From Prunella strophiata (taxonomy: Eukaryota > Chordata > Aves > Passeriformes > Prunellidae), in assembly GCA_036583965.1 (NCBI GenBank), contig JAZBQD010000015.1, forward strand, positions 65,626,330 to 65,690,329: a stretch of DNA of 64,000 nucleotides, given 5' to 3'. Positions 12,601 to 26,861 of this stretch are shown in pieces. A program made the translations under genes and the position numbers. Below the pieces are notes generated by a model. It made no database searches. It was given only the letters and a program-made list of their open reading frames with translations, and was not told the DNA's origin. Numbering within the stretch: position 1 is the first letter of the stretch; each line of letters starts with the position of its first letter.

Positions 12601-15370
12601 TTTAAAAGCAGGGGATATGGATCTACCTTTGTTCTGCAAAACACGTTTCCTGAAAGTAAATAGTACAGTGATAATACAAACCATTATTTACAGCCTGAAA
12701 AGAGATCCCTCAGTGAACAATTACTGCACAGTAAAGGTAATATTTAACTTTTAATATCAGTTGAACAAATCTCTCCCAAATGTGCTTGTTCTCTTGGTCG
12801 TTTAGATTGGAAGACAGTTCATTCTTCACTGTCATGTGTTGGGACAAACAAACAGGAAGAATTCAAATGCCCTTTGTAGTCCTGTGAAGTGACGGTGGTG
12901 TCGTGAGCGCAGTGAGGAAGTGTCTGTCACCAGGGAACACGCTCTGCTCAATGTGTGCTGTAACCCCCAGTCACGTGTGGGGCAGCTTCCCCTTCCTGCC
13001 CAGTCCACAGCCCATCCCCAGCACATTTTCCATACCGAGCCACTCTCTTAGCTAACTCCCTCACCCCCAGACTCCTGCGATAATCCCAAATGCTTTGCTG
13101 TGGGGCTAAAAAGAAGGTGCAACCATGAGCTGAAATGCTTAAAAGCTTCTTTAAAGTTTCTTTTTAACTGATCTTGTAAACAATCTTTATGGGGAATTCA
13201 ATATACACTTCAAGGAGAGAGCAGCTTTTAACGTGCACTTTATAACTAAATTGTGTCGTTTAAATGATAGTTTATGTAACTAGGGCTACAGGGAATTTGT
13301 GCTACGTTAGTCAGTAAGCAGTATGTTTTTCTCCATAGTCTGTTGAAGATCATAGCAACAAAGATTTTGGAGTGGCTTTACATTTACAGAGTACACCTAC
13401 ATGGAAAAATGAAGATGTGACGTCAGTACAGCTGAACATGCTTATGGTAGTTTTACCTTCAAATAAAAATAAAAACACTGCAGTAAAGAGTGCAGCTAAG
13501 TCATCAGTAACTATCAGTAATTCATCCTCTCCCAGCACCTCTTTCTGTGGCTATTAATCCCCAAAGAAGTCCATGTTGCCACTTCTTCTCATGTTATCCC
13601 TCTCTATTCTTCTCCTCCCAGTATCCCCAGGCATTGAGCAACCTTGACTGGAATGGCATGTATTAAAATAAACTCATAGGCAGCAGGTCAAATACTTCTT
13701 ACAGGAGTACTTGTGCAATTTTATTCCCTCTGTAAAGTCGTGTTTATGTGCTTCAGCTGAATTTTAACCACAACCACAGTATGGCAAGTTGGCAACCTCT
13801 ATCCCTCCTGAGATAGACGAGAGAAATAGTGAGGGGATGAGCTTCTATTTTGCAGTTCTTTTCACAAGACCATCTGTGGAATATTTAGAGCATCCCTGCT
13901 GGGTGGGACAATGCCCTCTCCCTGTTATGTCCTAGGACTGGGTGACAGTCGCCCAAGGGAGGAATATGGCAGGAACTTGGTAGCAAAAATTTGAAAGAGA
14001 CTGAAAACCTGCAGCAAACACTTGGGAGTCCTAGTAAGTTTGTTTTATGAGCAGCCAAGTCTGGGGAAGAGACCTGACCTAAGCTTCGCTACCTTTACAC
14101 TGGTTTCTTTTGAGTAAAGCCAAACCCCAGGAATGAGCCTAGTTTGGACCCTGCTGTAAATACTGTCTGTACTGGGAGGAAACACACTGGGAGGCTGCCT
14201 ATTCACATACTACTTTCACTATTAGGTTTTGGTAGATCTATTAATTTTTTGTACATATTTTGTTCCAAATTCCCTACCGCAGATGTTTTCACATGATTTC
14301 CAAAGACTGAGCCATCTGTCTGGTTTTATTTAGAGAGGACAAGCAAAACTTGTAGACCATGGAACCTGATTTCTTTGTTTTGGCTATTTCCTGGTGGAAT
14401 CAGCATTGTGGAGTTTGGGATGGGTGTCTGCAATGACACTAAATACCAGGTGAAATTAGCTTACTATGAAAGTGCTTGTTCCACTCATTTTTATTTTTTT
14501 TTTTTTTTATTTCCCCCAGCAAGGATTAAAACTGTGCCACATCAGTATATATCAGAATAGGTGATATATACTGAAGTATATATTCTTACCTATTTACTTT
14601 TGGATTACATTCTGTAACTTTTTTTTTTAAATTATTTTAGACTAACAGGATTTTACCATGCATTAAAAAACCCATGAAAATATGAAACTTACAGTCAAGA
14701 TGTAAATACGGGCATTTCTGACATCCTGTCACTGCATAACACACATGTCATGGCTTAAAAAAAAAAATGGATTTGTACATCACTGAAGGTATACTATGAC
14801 CATCAGTGGCCAGTTTCACTAGGTGTTAACAGTTTTACATGCTAAAACCAGAAGGTAACTGAAGTGTGTTTGTAAATCACACTTAAAACTTAAATGCATA
14901 AATAAATTCTATGAGAACTGGAAAGGGAGTTTCTAATTTAAGGATGCAAAACCAATACTGAAAGCATTACTTCTTTCTGTTTTCTGCAAATCATTAATTT
15001 AAGTTTTGACAATATATTGAGTACAGGAATTGTAGATGAAGGTGATTGCACATGTTGGATTTGGGTTCAGTTTTGTTTCTGCGTTCAGTATTTCCGAAAT
15101 GCTGGCTTTGTCTTATAGTGATGATGAGAGTGTTGTATGTCACCATTGAAAAAGAAATAATTAGAGGGGTCTGGCCCCAAGCACCCAGTTTACTGAGGAA
15201 CCCACTTGTCTTCAACCTTTCTATGTGAAATTCAAGAAATAGTTTAAATTACTTTTACTTTCTTTTGGCAGCTGATTTTCATAATCACAGTTCATAATCA
15301 TTACTACAATGTTGCATTAACTCAGCTTCAATAATGGTGCATGTCTAATTATTCCTGTAGTATATCCAAA

Positions 15371-15476
15371 CAGCAATATCCAACTTGTAGCAACTTACTT
15401 AGCTTTTTGTGTAAGTTCCAAAGCAGCAATATCCAACTTGTAGCAACTTACTTGGCTTTTAGTTGTGTGTAAGTTC
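15371..15476. repeat. Two-copy 53-base tandem duplication
   Basis: The block starting CAGCAATATCCAACTTGTAG at 15371 begins again at 15424, 53 bases later. Both copies run on through CAACTTACTT and the related stretch ending GTGTAAGTTC. The second copy differs by a few substitutions and a short insertion (AGTTGTGTG against a shorter form). It lies inside INO80C intron 1, with no gene attached. Confidence 0.9.
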
Positions 15477-17687
15477 TGTGATATCCTGACAAGAGCTGTG
15501 GCATGCAGCCAGAGAAGAAAATGGTAATTTATAAAATCGATGGATAATACCTGTATTTTCACTAGCAGACAATTACAGTGAGTGAGAATGCCATGTGGAA
15601 ACAGAGCACGAATGTCACTAGATGACAGCAGCGATGATATGAGCAGACTTTTTAAAATTGGGAGTAGAACCTGAATGTCAGCTATTTAACGGACTGCCAG
15701 CTAATACTGCTCATACTGGAACATATATTAAGCTGTTTGATTAATATATTAGCTCTCACTATAACAAGGCTGGCCCAGGCTCTTGCACATTCTGAATATT
15801 TAAATCATTTAACTTTGCATGATGACATGACAGGGGCCATTAAAACTTGAACACGTACCCTCTGGCAGACAAAAATGCAGCTCTTTACATTGCTGGGAAT
15901 AATTCACTGAGAAAGGTGTCAGAATTAGACGTGTTCAAGCTCAAGTTAAAATGATGGTTAAAAAATTTCTTATTGCCAACATTATAACCGTGCTACATTT
16001 CTGAAAGCAAACTTACTGAAGACTCAGTAACAATGCAGGACTTACAAAACAGCACTGTCTAGAACAAGATTAACTCTATCCACATCTGTGACAGAAGGGT
16101 TTGCTGGAAAGACCTTTTCAGTAAGACATATAAACATGTCTTCCTTATCTGGTTGCATTTTACTAGTTCTTGGATTCAGCAGGAAAAACTTCCCTCTTGC
16201 TTTCCACTCACTAAAATGAGGCCCAGTACAGCTTCCCCAGCCTTTTCTCTCTCAGCATTCAGGTACATGGTAGTATCTTAGGAACGTTCTCCCTTCACAG
16301 AAGGCCCTACCTTATTTTGGCATAGGATAAAAAACAGTTCAGCTTGAAAATGTTCAAATGCCAAGAAGGAAAAAAAAACCCAAAAACTTAATCTTGCACA
16401 TTGACAGCAAATTTTGTTCCACAGGGCACTGGAAAACTGAATTTACTTAAAAAACCTGAATCCTGAGTAGTATCCAGCTAATAAGTACAGTGCAGATCAT
16501 TGTCCTCAGTTTCAAGCAGCTACTAGTGTTGGCAAGTCATTTGTGTACACAGTTTAAATTGGGAGTAAATCCATCTAAGTCAGTGGGTTTCATCACTGTC
16601 ATCTCATCTTAAAAGACAAAGGTCCTGGTATAGGTTTCTGCTTCCACTGACATCACAAGTAAATATCCCAAAGACCTGACAACAAAAATATTTTTGCTTA
16701 AATTACTACATTGTCCTCAGATGCTATTGCTGTTTTCACTTATAAAGAAAGCTGAAAGACGGTTGTTAAAAGCAAACATAACAACACAAATTTTGAAATT
16801 AGATTGTTGGACTATCATAATAATAGTTTACAATTCCAAGTACATGTATCACTAAATGCACTTCTTCTAACCATCTCCCAGAGAATTTTTGAGTCACATG
16901 TCAAATTACTTACAAGACTTACAAAACCTGCCTTTCCTAAAGCAGTGGTTCTTTCCCTTTGACTTGTTGAGTATTTCCACTAAGCATCAAGAGTTAATCA
17001 ACTGTGCAAATTAACTCCAAACTTATGACTAAAATTTAGATATAATCTGTGCTGTTGGATATATGAGTATGGGGGAAGGTGTTTGAAGCTGGACATGGAA
17101 AACACTTCAACTGCAATTTAAATAAATAAAGATAATACACAAAGACACATAAGCTGCCCAGATAGCAATCTCGACATTATGCTTTCGAACTTCACTGTTC
17201 TGAGGCGAGTTAAACATCTCACATTCCAACTGCCTCAGAAAGGCTGAATAAAATTTTACTCATGCTCTAAAAGATTGGACTGTCACAAAGTGATGGATGG
17301 CTTTTCTATGCTCTCTGTAGGGCATTTCAATACCATAGACTCCAAGTGCTCTTGATTAAAAGGCGACATTCTCATTTAGGGTCCTGTCAGTGCCTGAGCA
17401 TAAAACCATTATCATTCACCTGCACTGGTGGTTCCAGTGACAAAATACTTACCAAAATGTATAAAATACTAATTACTTTAGTCACTTTGATAGAGGTATA
17501 AAACACCCTAATGCAAAGCTCTATTACAATGTGCGAGGGTTAGAATTCAAAATTAAAAATGCAACCAAAGGGAGAATAAGATTTTAATTACATTCCCCAC
17601 CTCTCAAGCATTTCTTAAAAACCTGAGGGAAAAAGACATAGCAATTTCATGACACAAGATCTCCTTTCATAATGGTACTGCTCACTT

Positions 17688-17703
17688 AAAAAAAAAAAAA
17701 AAA
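17688..17703. repeat. A homopolymer (16 bases)
   Basis: This is an uninterrupted A run in INO80C intron 1. No recognisable retroposed body lies upstream. Confidence 0.9.
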
Positions 17704-20700
17704 CAGACAAACCAAGAAAAACTCAAGTTCACTTTCTTCTCTTCGAAATTATTAAACAGTCAAACACAGGATAAGATGAACAAGCCTCAGTAAAAAACTT
17801 GGATTTATTCTCAAGAGATTTTAAATGCCAAACATGTTTTCCCACTTAAAGACATTTAAGTACTGTGATAGGCAAAGTTTTATAACTTACAGATATTTAA
17901 AGGAAAAAAATTACTCTTTCCTGTGGGGAAAAGTCTCAAATAAAATGTAATTGGGACACAACTGTGAATAGCTTCACGCTATCCCAGAAAAGCTTGGTTT
18001 AATTTGCATTTGCCACAAAGCTCCCTTTGGCTTAAATAATAGCAAGGGATCTCACTTTTAGATTTCATTTGGTGGATTGGGACTACTCCTTGTTTATAAA
18101 GTTTGACAGTTTTCTTTATTAAGAAAATTGTAACTTGGACAAATTCATAAGCATAGGCTGAATGGCATTGCCAAAGTGGCCCTAGAGCTAAAACTTTCAG
18201 TTTATTTAGAATCCAAAAGCATGTGCTGGGTCATACTTTCATCAAGGCTAAAAGTGAGCTCAGCTAACAGAATATTTTGATCCTTCTAAATAAAAAAAGT
18301 CTTCTAAATTGATGGGCTTTAAGACTGAAAATGGATGGAAGCATGCTAGCAAAAAAGACTACAGTAAATCACAATTGAATTTTGATAAAAAATCTGCCAG
18401 TATGTTCCTTCCTCTATCAGAAAAAAATCAGTCAAGGACTTCGGCTAAACTGCATCTTAAAGTTTAAAATACATCATTTGATACAGAACAGCTAAGGTCA
18501 AAGTACTTCTGGAGAAAAGAGTGGAGGATTACAATATGCTCATGTGCCATTAACATTGTAATGCTGCTCAGGGAGCATACCAGAATCCCTGTGCCGAGTA
18601 ACAGCCTTCAGCCAAGGCAGGAGAGGGATCCAAGTCCATTCATCTACACGTGACTGAATCAAGGACAGGGAAAAGAAAAAGTTATCTGCTCCTATGATTG
18701 ATGGGAAACTAATTTCATTCTGAAAAAACGAAACAAAACAAAATGGGAAAAAACTACCTTCAGTTTCCAGATTGTAGTTTATTCTGTAGAACATTATCCA
18801 TTCTGATGGGAAATAACACTTGAGTAGCAAAGAAAAGCAAAAGAACATTTCTTCAAAGAAAGGCAATTAAATAGTTTCAACTGAAAACAGGGAGTATCTT
18901 TCAGAGCTTCTACTCTATCTATTTTGCTACGTAAAAAACACACCTGAATTAGAAGAGTTAAATTTTACCTTCAAAATGTTATGGACTACTGGGTAAACCA
19001 ATACAGAAAACAAATATTCAATTCTGCATTTTTCCTATTTTTTGCACATTTTAGCACTTCATTCTCTTTTTCTTGTCACTTTAATGATATTAAAATTCCA
19101 GTTTTATTTCATTTCTGCTAACCACACTACTTCTGCCATGGTGCATTGCAGTCTAAAGTTACTTAGAAGAAGGTTATTCCATTTGTGCACAGGTATTTAA
19201 GATTGCCATACTGAAACACCATGTCAGAAACACAAAGCTTAGGTACACTGATCTATGAAACATTGCAATGCTACAGGAACTGAGAATAAAAACATTCTTT
19301 CTACAGACCTTCAAAAAGTTATCAAAGGTATAATGTATCAGGGAGCAGTAATTTTATCAGATGCTCCAAAGGTCTTTTAAAGAAGAAAAGAAAATAGACT
19401 GTACTTTAGACTTTAAACTTCTTCAAGCTAAACCTGTCATCTTTATTCTTTGCCTCACAATAAGGAACAAAAAAAATCTGGTTACACATGCCCTGAATAC
19501 TGCATTCACTTTCCTCTCTCTAGTAAACTCACTACCAACCATTCCAACTTTGAATAGCACACCAGTTTCCTGTACTCAGCAAAACTGTAGGTGCGTTATC
19601 CAATGGATACTTACATTTAACTGGATAATGAAAACAAAAAAAAAAAAAACCAACCTGACAACTGAACCAAAATAAACATATGGCAAATTCTAATTTAGAT
19701 GAAAATAAGGTAATATAAGTATCTCTTGTAGACTGTTTTGAGGCAGCACAGGAGAAAAAGGGAAGACAGAGTTGTATGGTAGAGCTAATTTGAAGGCAAA
19801 TTTCTGACATATTTCTGCAGAAACATTTGTACAAGTAGGTGGTTGTTTACTCAGCTATGCAAGTTCTGTGGCACTTCACCCTGATACCATATATTGAAGT
19901 TGAGGAACTGCAGCAGATCTGAAAAGTGCCAGACAGTTCAGTGTTTTCAAATAAACTTCTATCCCAACTGCCTTTTTGTTTGAAATAGAACAGAACTATT
20001 AAAAGACTTGACTTGCCACTACATTAGAATTAGTGAAGTTTTGGTATCACATCCACAATTGTAGGTGAGAGAGGAATCATAGTATTTAACATTTTGTGGT
20101 GGATTTAACAGGATCATGTTTTAATATATTTCCCACAATGAATTATTCAGCAAATAAAAATACCTTTTGGACAGATAAAAAAAAAAAAAGGACAAGGATA
20201 AAAAGGGCAAATCTGTATCTGTAAAAAAGGCAATTTTGGCTGCAACAAGTAGGTTTAACAAAAAGGTGAAAATGGAATTTCTGACTGGAGAAAATTCAAG
20301 GTCATTAATATGAGACTTAAACTAGCACTTCTAGTTCTAGGCTGTGTAAATAAAGATAATCAACTTAAAGAACAAGACCTTTCCAGATTACTACTTTGGT
20401 TTGAGGAGCCAGAGCACACTGTGCATACATCATGGAAAAATGGCCTTCTTCTATTCCAGTTTGTTGACTTCAACAGCTAATTTTGCTGCCAGAACATTGT
20501 CCTGTCCTTTCAAGGGAAGAGCAGTTCTACTAAAACATAGCCATTGTTACAGTATAGGGAGACTTAATACTGTGTAAGTGCAGTCGTTGATTTTTGTGGT
20601 AATTTTCATGTTTGAATCTGCCCATGACAGGAGTGTAGGACTGTTTGTTTAGGGAGAGGACACACCCATCTTAGTCACACAATCAGACATCTGCAAGTTG

Positions 20701-20710
20701 ACACAGTAAC

Positions 20711-20883
20711 ACTGAATCACTGAGGCTGGAAGCGGTCTCAGGAGGTCACCAGCTCACCTCCTGCTCAAAGCAGGGTCAAAACTGACCTTGGACTAGACTC
20801 TTGTGGCTTTGCCCCAGCAGGTCCCAAACACTTCCAAGCACAGAGATTGCACAACTCTCCGTGCAGCTCTCTGTCTCCCTGGC
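20711..20883 (-). mobile_element. CR1 LINE 3' fragment
   Basis: The left end reads as the complement of a CR1 3' terminus (ACTGAATCACTGAGGCTGGA), followed by the usual antisense CR1 text about a block of sequence held in common with other copies (CTGCTCAAAGCAGGGTCA, CCCAAACACTTCCAAGC). The element is therefore oriented on the minus strand, with its 3' end at 20711. It is truncated to about 170 bases and diverged. It overlaps an 89-codon minus frame that is just part of this relic. Confidence 0.8.
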
Positions 20884-22454
20884 TAAAAATCAATATCTTA
20901 TAAATAGAAAATACTGGGTTTAGTAACAAAAAGCTCTTTTGGACATAAGCAGTCATATAACTTACATTAATTACTACCCTAATTTCCACATGTTTCAATT
21001 CAGCAGTATTTTGCTGTAGTCCTGATGGTTTCAAGGCATAAATGTAACAAAGTTTTTAGACAGAGGAGTCATCTTTTATTAAAGGTACCAGTTTATCTGG
21101 AAAATGAAGACAAGCTTCTGGATGGGCTGCATACCAATACACCACAGACTCGACAAAAAAACTTTTTATGGCACATAACTTTCACACAGTTTCCTAGAGG
21201 GTCTTAACTCCCTCCACCTTTATGCTAAATGATGAGTGTTTTCATAATACTTTCTCCCTCACCTGATGAACATTGCCCATACTCCTGAGATGCCAATAAT
21301 CTTTTCTTCAAATATGGTCTCCTTGATTCACATCTAACCAAACTCTAAGAAGTAGTTCTGGATTTAGGTTGGGAAGCTTACTGTTTCACTTTCAAATATG
21401 AAAAAAGACTTAAATGACTGAAATTTGATTTGAGTTATCCAGCTGTACTGCTTAACTGACACTAGCCACACCTGTAAACCTTGTCTAATTTATGCAGGAA
21501 CCATCATAGGTGTCTCAGGCTTTCCTGAGTTCTTGTTCTCTCATTAACTCAGAAAAGTAAAACTCTGAGGAAGCAATAAATAAGGCTGTCATGATAAGCA
21601 CACTGCATCCTTATGAACACTGGGGTAAGTAAGGCTATAAGCATGTCAACAATCCAAGTGTAACAACTCAAATACCTAAGTTGCTTAAAACTGTGTAGGT
21701 TTTACCTCTAGGCCTGTGGATGTTTGCAAAAATGAGCTATCTTTTTTTAATTACATCAGATTTTATGCAGTGCACTTATTAGGTAGGTTGTACATAGAAG
21801 CATGGAATTTTGTGTTTATTGAAAATTAAGGACATATGATAAACAACAAATCATACTTCTCTGTTTAATAAGTTATAAAAAGGCAAATATGATACTAAGA
21901 GTCTCTTTTCATGTGGTAAATCCCAGAAATGGCCTACAATGCTTTATAAAAGGAATTTTATCTTTTAATTCTCAAAAACACTCCTTATCCACAGCAGGGT
22001 CTTTTAATCAGCAAGGACAGTTTTTTTTTCCTGAGTCAACTAGTACTTACATCCTGGGGCAGGACAATTACAAGACATGTAGTCACAGATATTCACCCCT
22101 TCCAAAATTATGGCCTCCACTCCATTTCAAATTTGTTTCTTGAATTAACAGTATTGCATTTTTACTGCACCATAAACACATCTTATTAGATGGCATGACT
22201 ATTTCACTTTTTGTCTAGAGTTTACAAAGGAAATTAGTTCTGATCCCTGTTTGCACAACTGTGTATTTAGAATTAAAATTATCATAAGACAAAATATGTA
22301 ACAGAAAAAAAGATCTAAAATACATAAGCAGACCATTCTGACAACCATGTTCATTACTAAACTATGGATTTGTTCTCTTTGGGACAGAGAGAAAACCTCC
22401 ATTCTTGGCTGTAGATGAGAACACCTTTCCACACTCCCACACCAGAACTGCTTT

Positions 22455-22560
22455 TAGCCCAGTGGTTAGGGTGTGCTTGGGAAAAAGAGGGTTTGAATCC
22501 CTTCAGGCAGTGGCAGGAACAGGTAACTTCAAGTGGAGGACAGGATTAAGGAGTTGTAAG
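22455..22560 (+). mobile_element. tRNA-derived SINE relic (MIR/CORE-SINE-like), family uncertain
   Basis: An A-box-like TAGCCCAGTGG lies at 22455-22465 and a B-box-like GGTTTGAATCC at 22490-22500, about the internal promoter spacing of a tRNA. The following text (CCTTCAGGCAGTGGCAGG) resembles the body of old tRNA-headed amniote SINEs. The cloverleaf cannot be completed, so this is not a functional tRNA gene. The right boundary is a guess. Confidence 0.45.
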
Positions 22561-25520
22561 GACAGATGATATAAAAAGCAAGTATCAGTGCATAAGTGTG
22601 CTTCTACTTTTGAAAGAAAGGATTTAATACTTGCTTTCAAAAAGGCAGATGTTCTTGGTTCTGAATCCCAAGTACAACGAGTTTCCTAAATCTTAAGGGA
22701 GAAGTATAATTAGGACCAGTACATATTTCTTGATAACTTATTTTGGTGGCATCTCACAGTTAGCAAAATCAGCTGAGGGACTTAGAGGCTGACAGACAAG
22801 CGATATGACAGCTGAAGCTGTTACTTTCCAGGCCTTCCCGCAGGCAGGGACACTGGATCAAGCATTTCATTTAGTCTGTTACAGTCAACTAATGAAATCT
22901 GGAATTAAGAGTATGCAAGCTCATGAAGTAGGTTGCTTGTGGTGGACAAGTGGTTTTCCTTGCCACTTGGTCGTGCCTCTTCCTTGTGCTACACCCCACA
23001 GCTGTTAGACTTCCCTGTGAATCAGTCCAGTTCACCAGTGCAGCAGCAGGCAACGCAGCTTCCAGGAGAGGGGGAATGTTTGGCAAGTCTTGACGGCAGA
23101 CCTCTATCAGTGAGAACAGGTCTGGGGAAAGCCAGAGCTGGCATGATGCACACAGCAGGAGCATGCAGCTGAGACTTGTGGAGGTGGATAAGAGGGAAGA
23201 AGATAGGAGGAGACTGGGACTCTGATAATGAGAAACTAATCCATTTGCCTAATTGAGCCTCTTAAAATTGCAGGTGTGCTTTGCAGTGAGGCAAGACACG
23301 CTGTTTATGGAAAGGAAATCTTGTTTCAGGGCCAGGCATACTTCACAACACAAAAGTGTGTCACAGCTTTTATGGCTTTCTGCAGGCTTAAATAAACAGC
23401 CAATCTTGCAATTCTGTTTTCTTGGAATGTTTGAAAAATGTGTTCTCAACCCTCACTGGCTAATAAATTAATATTAGCTGTTCTAACCCAAAACAAACAC
23501 ATTGACTAAACAGAGATAGTATATAATTGATATAACTACCAATGCCTAGCTACAGCAAGAATTGAAGTTACTACCAAACACAGTTATTGCACTTTAGAAA
23601 AATGTGAAAAACAGTCTAACACCTCTTCAAATCTGCAATATCTAGACAGTTAAGTTATTGCAAGTTTTCTTTTGTTAATCTGAATCTTTTACAGCACTAA
23701 CTGGATCTTGAGATCACTTTTTAGGGGTACTAACTCTCAAGAGAAAGTTTTATGCTAAAGTACATGCATGAGGTGTTTCAGATTGCTCTTTCTCCTTCAA
23801 AAAAATAACCTATCCTAATTTATCTCCTTATGATAGAAGTGGTGAACCATCTTTATTAAGTCTCCTAAATCTCCTGCATGTTTATTATGAATCCTGAAAC
23901 TAGGTGTGATCACAATAAGACTGCATTTTACTTTAGCTAAAGGAGAGATTAAAATTGTCTGCTAGGACAAGTGAAGAAAGGTAAAAAAACCATGACCCCA
24001 GCATACTGATGCCCATGGTAAAAGGCAACACAAGTATGCTTTTGCCTTTCCACAACACAACACATCTGTGTTTACTCTAAAACTAAAATCTATTCACATT
24101 TGGTTAGGGGAGGTAGGTAATTCTCTGAGATTGGCATAGTCTGATTTAGAAATTCACATACTTTTATGATTACAGATCATCTGAAGCCTTCAAAATGTGA
24201 TAAATGTCAAGCAAAGTTAATTCTTAGCTCTGTTTTGACAGTTTCCATTTTAACCTAGATTGCTCTATAAAAGCAATTCCCTTTTTAAAATAAAGCTAAG
24301 CTTAAAACACACATAAATTTTGCCAGATTTCTGTAGAAAATCTGCCTTTTGTCTTTTAATTACCATTTTTCCTCATCAGGGACTGGAGGGATTCTCGCTC
24401 TTTAACAGATTTAACTTCAAATGTGCAAGTGACAAAAAATGATGCTTTGGGATAATCCCATTTCTCCTTAGTGGACTTCCTGAAAACAAGATGTATTTTG
24501 GGAAAAGTATTGCAGCTATTCACTATCAGCTCTGTTGCAGAAAGTATCTTTGTGGTGCAGTCTGAAAGGATTAGATATAAGCAGTGACCCTCTGAGAGCT
24601 GCATTCTAAGAACTGCCAATTCTGGGGGGTTTTCAGTGCTCTGTGGTCTGGTGACATGCACTGTGATGCCAGAGTACATTGATATGTGTGGGGTAGCTCT
24701 GCCAATTAAAATCCTACCTGCTACAACTCTTGTTAAGACAGGGCAATTTGTTTTGAACTGGCTGCTAGTTTTTTAAGAGCCAAAACTCTTGGGCAGGGTT
24801 TGGTATAATTGCGCAAGTGGATGAACTGGAAGAGCTCACCCTAGCAGTTTTTATCAGTAACTAGCAATCACCTACAATGTATCATGGTATCTACATTTTA
24901 TCTAATGGAAGTGTCATTTAAATCAATTTAATTAGGTTTGAAGTAACATCCTGTGGGAACACATTGTATCTTTAAAAGATATCATTCCAGGCAAGCAGTA
25001 GCCTCAGACTGGAACTGCTTCACTGGTTAAATTCTTGTATTTTTGGTTACTGTTACAATCTTACAAGATGAGAGAGGTTTTAAAACAAAAGTGTAGTCCA
25101 GAGCATAATGACATGATAGCTTTTTAATAAACTGGCAATAAATATGTACTTATATCTCCCTGCTAGTATGCTGTGTCAGGTTCCTTCTGTCTTTCAGGGC
25201 AGGTGGATTGGTGAGAAATGCTATTTGTTTATTAAATTTCCAACTACAGCTTTTCTGTAACAGAAAGTCTAATATGGAACAATACTAAAATAATTAGAAT
25301 AAGTAAACAAGGTCTGAAGTGGTAAGTAGGTAATTTTTAATTTTCACTCAGAAAGTTGTCATACTGTGCCACACTGAAGGAGGTCCTCTAGGAGGCTGTC
25401 CCAGAACATGGTGACAGCAACAGTTCAGCTCAGTAGCTCTAGTGGTACTTGCCAATTCTGTAGTTAAACTCATTCACCCTAACCTCGATTTTCAGGAACT
25501 AACAGCCAGATCAAATGGGT

Positions 25521-25524
<4 letters not shown>

Positions 25525-25565
<41 letters not shown>
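25525..25565. repeat. A homopolymer (41 bases)
   Basis: This is the longest single-base run in the window, a pure A tract in INO80C intron 1. It could be the tail of a retroposed transcript on the plus strand, but I do not recognise the sequence to its left. Length is likely polymorphic or poorly assembled. Confidence 0.95.
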
Positions 25566-25567
<2 letters not shown>

Positions 25568-26861
25568 TATTTTAAAATTTATTTATGTTTTCCTACTAAG
25601 AGTGCTAGGCTTGGTAAAATAGTATGACAGGAGAATTGATTAAATTTTCTGATATTTAGGGTCAAATTCTATGCTGTTTATGTACTAGGGTAAGCTCCCT
25701 GCTTTTAGTGGGCAGCTTTTGAATACATAACTAACCATATTAATATATACATATTTAAGTCCACTTTTTGAACTTACACCTGTCTATCAGAACTGTGAAA
25801 TCTGATGATCTTCAGTTTACAAGATAAAAACATCATAATGTAGATACACGTAAAATAAAAATGGAGTTCTAATTATATCAGAGTCACTCCATTTATTTTT
25901 GCGTGGTGCATAAGATGAGCTTATTTAACAGGATAGTAACAAAAACATTTTGATTTTATTTTCCAACATTGTTGTATAGTTTTTGCTTCTAAGCATAGAA
26001 TGAGAAACACAGAAAGCATTAAGCAGGCATACCAGTAGTACTGCTGCAATAATAATAATTATAGATAAAATCAATATAAATACTTCACCAGTTTAAGTCT
26101 GAAGTTATTTCACAAATAATGTAAGCAAATTAATTTACCATATTAATTAGCATAATTTCTCTCTTTAATTTTTCCTATGATAAAATCAGAAAGTTTTTTT
26201 CCAAACCATTCTCCTATCTTACTGCAAATTCTATCTTTAAAGATTGTTAGCTGCCACAGAAAAGCATTTTACTTCATTACTTACATCTTGATCTAGAATG
26301 TACTCTTTTAAAATCTTCCTGTTGCAGTATAATTTATAAAAATAATGGTGTGAACATTAAGGTAGAGCAACTGGTGGCATTTTAAGATCAGTATCAAAGA
26401 TTCTACCCAGGTTAAGTGATAGTAATTAATGAGACAGGAGACCTGGAAACAAGTCTGCACAAGAGCCAGGGATGGAGCTGAATCAGGAGCTACTGGGAAC
26501 CACTGAGCAGGGATATCTAAGGGAATGGTGCTGTATAAATCACTACACAGCACTGGTTTTGACACATTAATGTTACCATTTAATATACATAATAATCCTC
26601 AACATGGCTGCAGCAAAGACTGGGACATTTTGCAGTGGCACAACAACATGGGAGGAATAATTGTGTAATGCTGATGAAAGTGAAGTAATCAATTTGCAAT
26701 CATGCTTTCCTGTAAACTCACTTTTAATATTACGTTTGGTAAATACAGGCATTATGTCCAAAAAGCATGTGTCTCTTCTGCAGACATGACTGACAAGCCC
26801 TATGAGCAATGTGCTTCCAAAACAAATATGACTCAATACCTTTGGGTCGGTAACTCACACA

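Noticed and set aside
22455..22500. A functional tRNA gene
   Set aside because: A and B boxes are present, but no acceptor stem pairing or anticodon loop can be formed.
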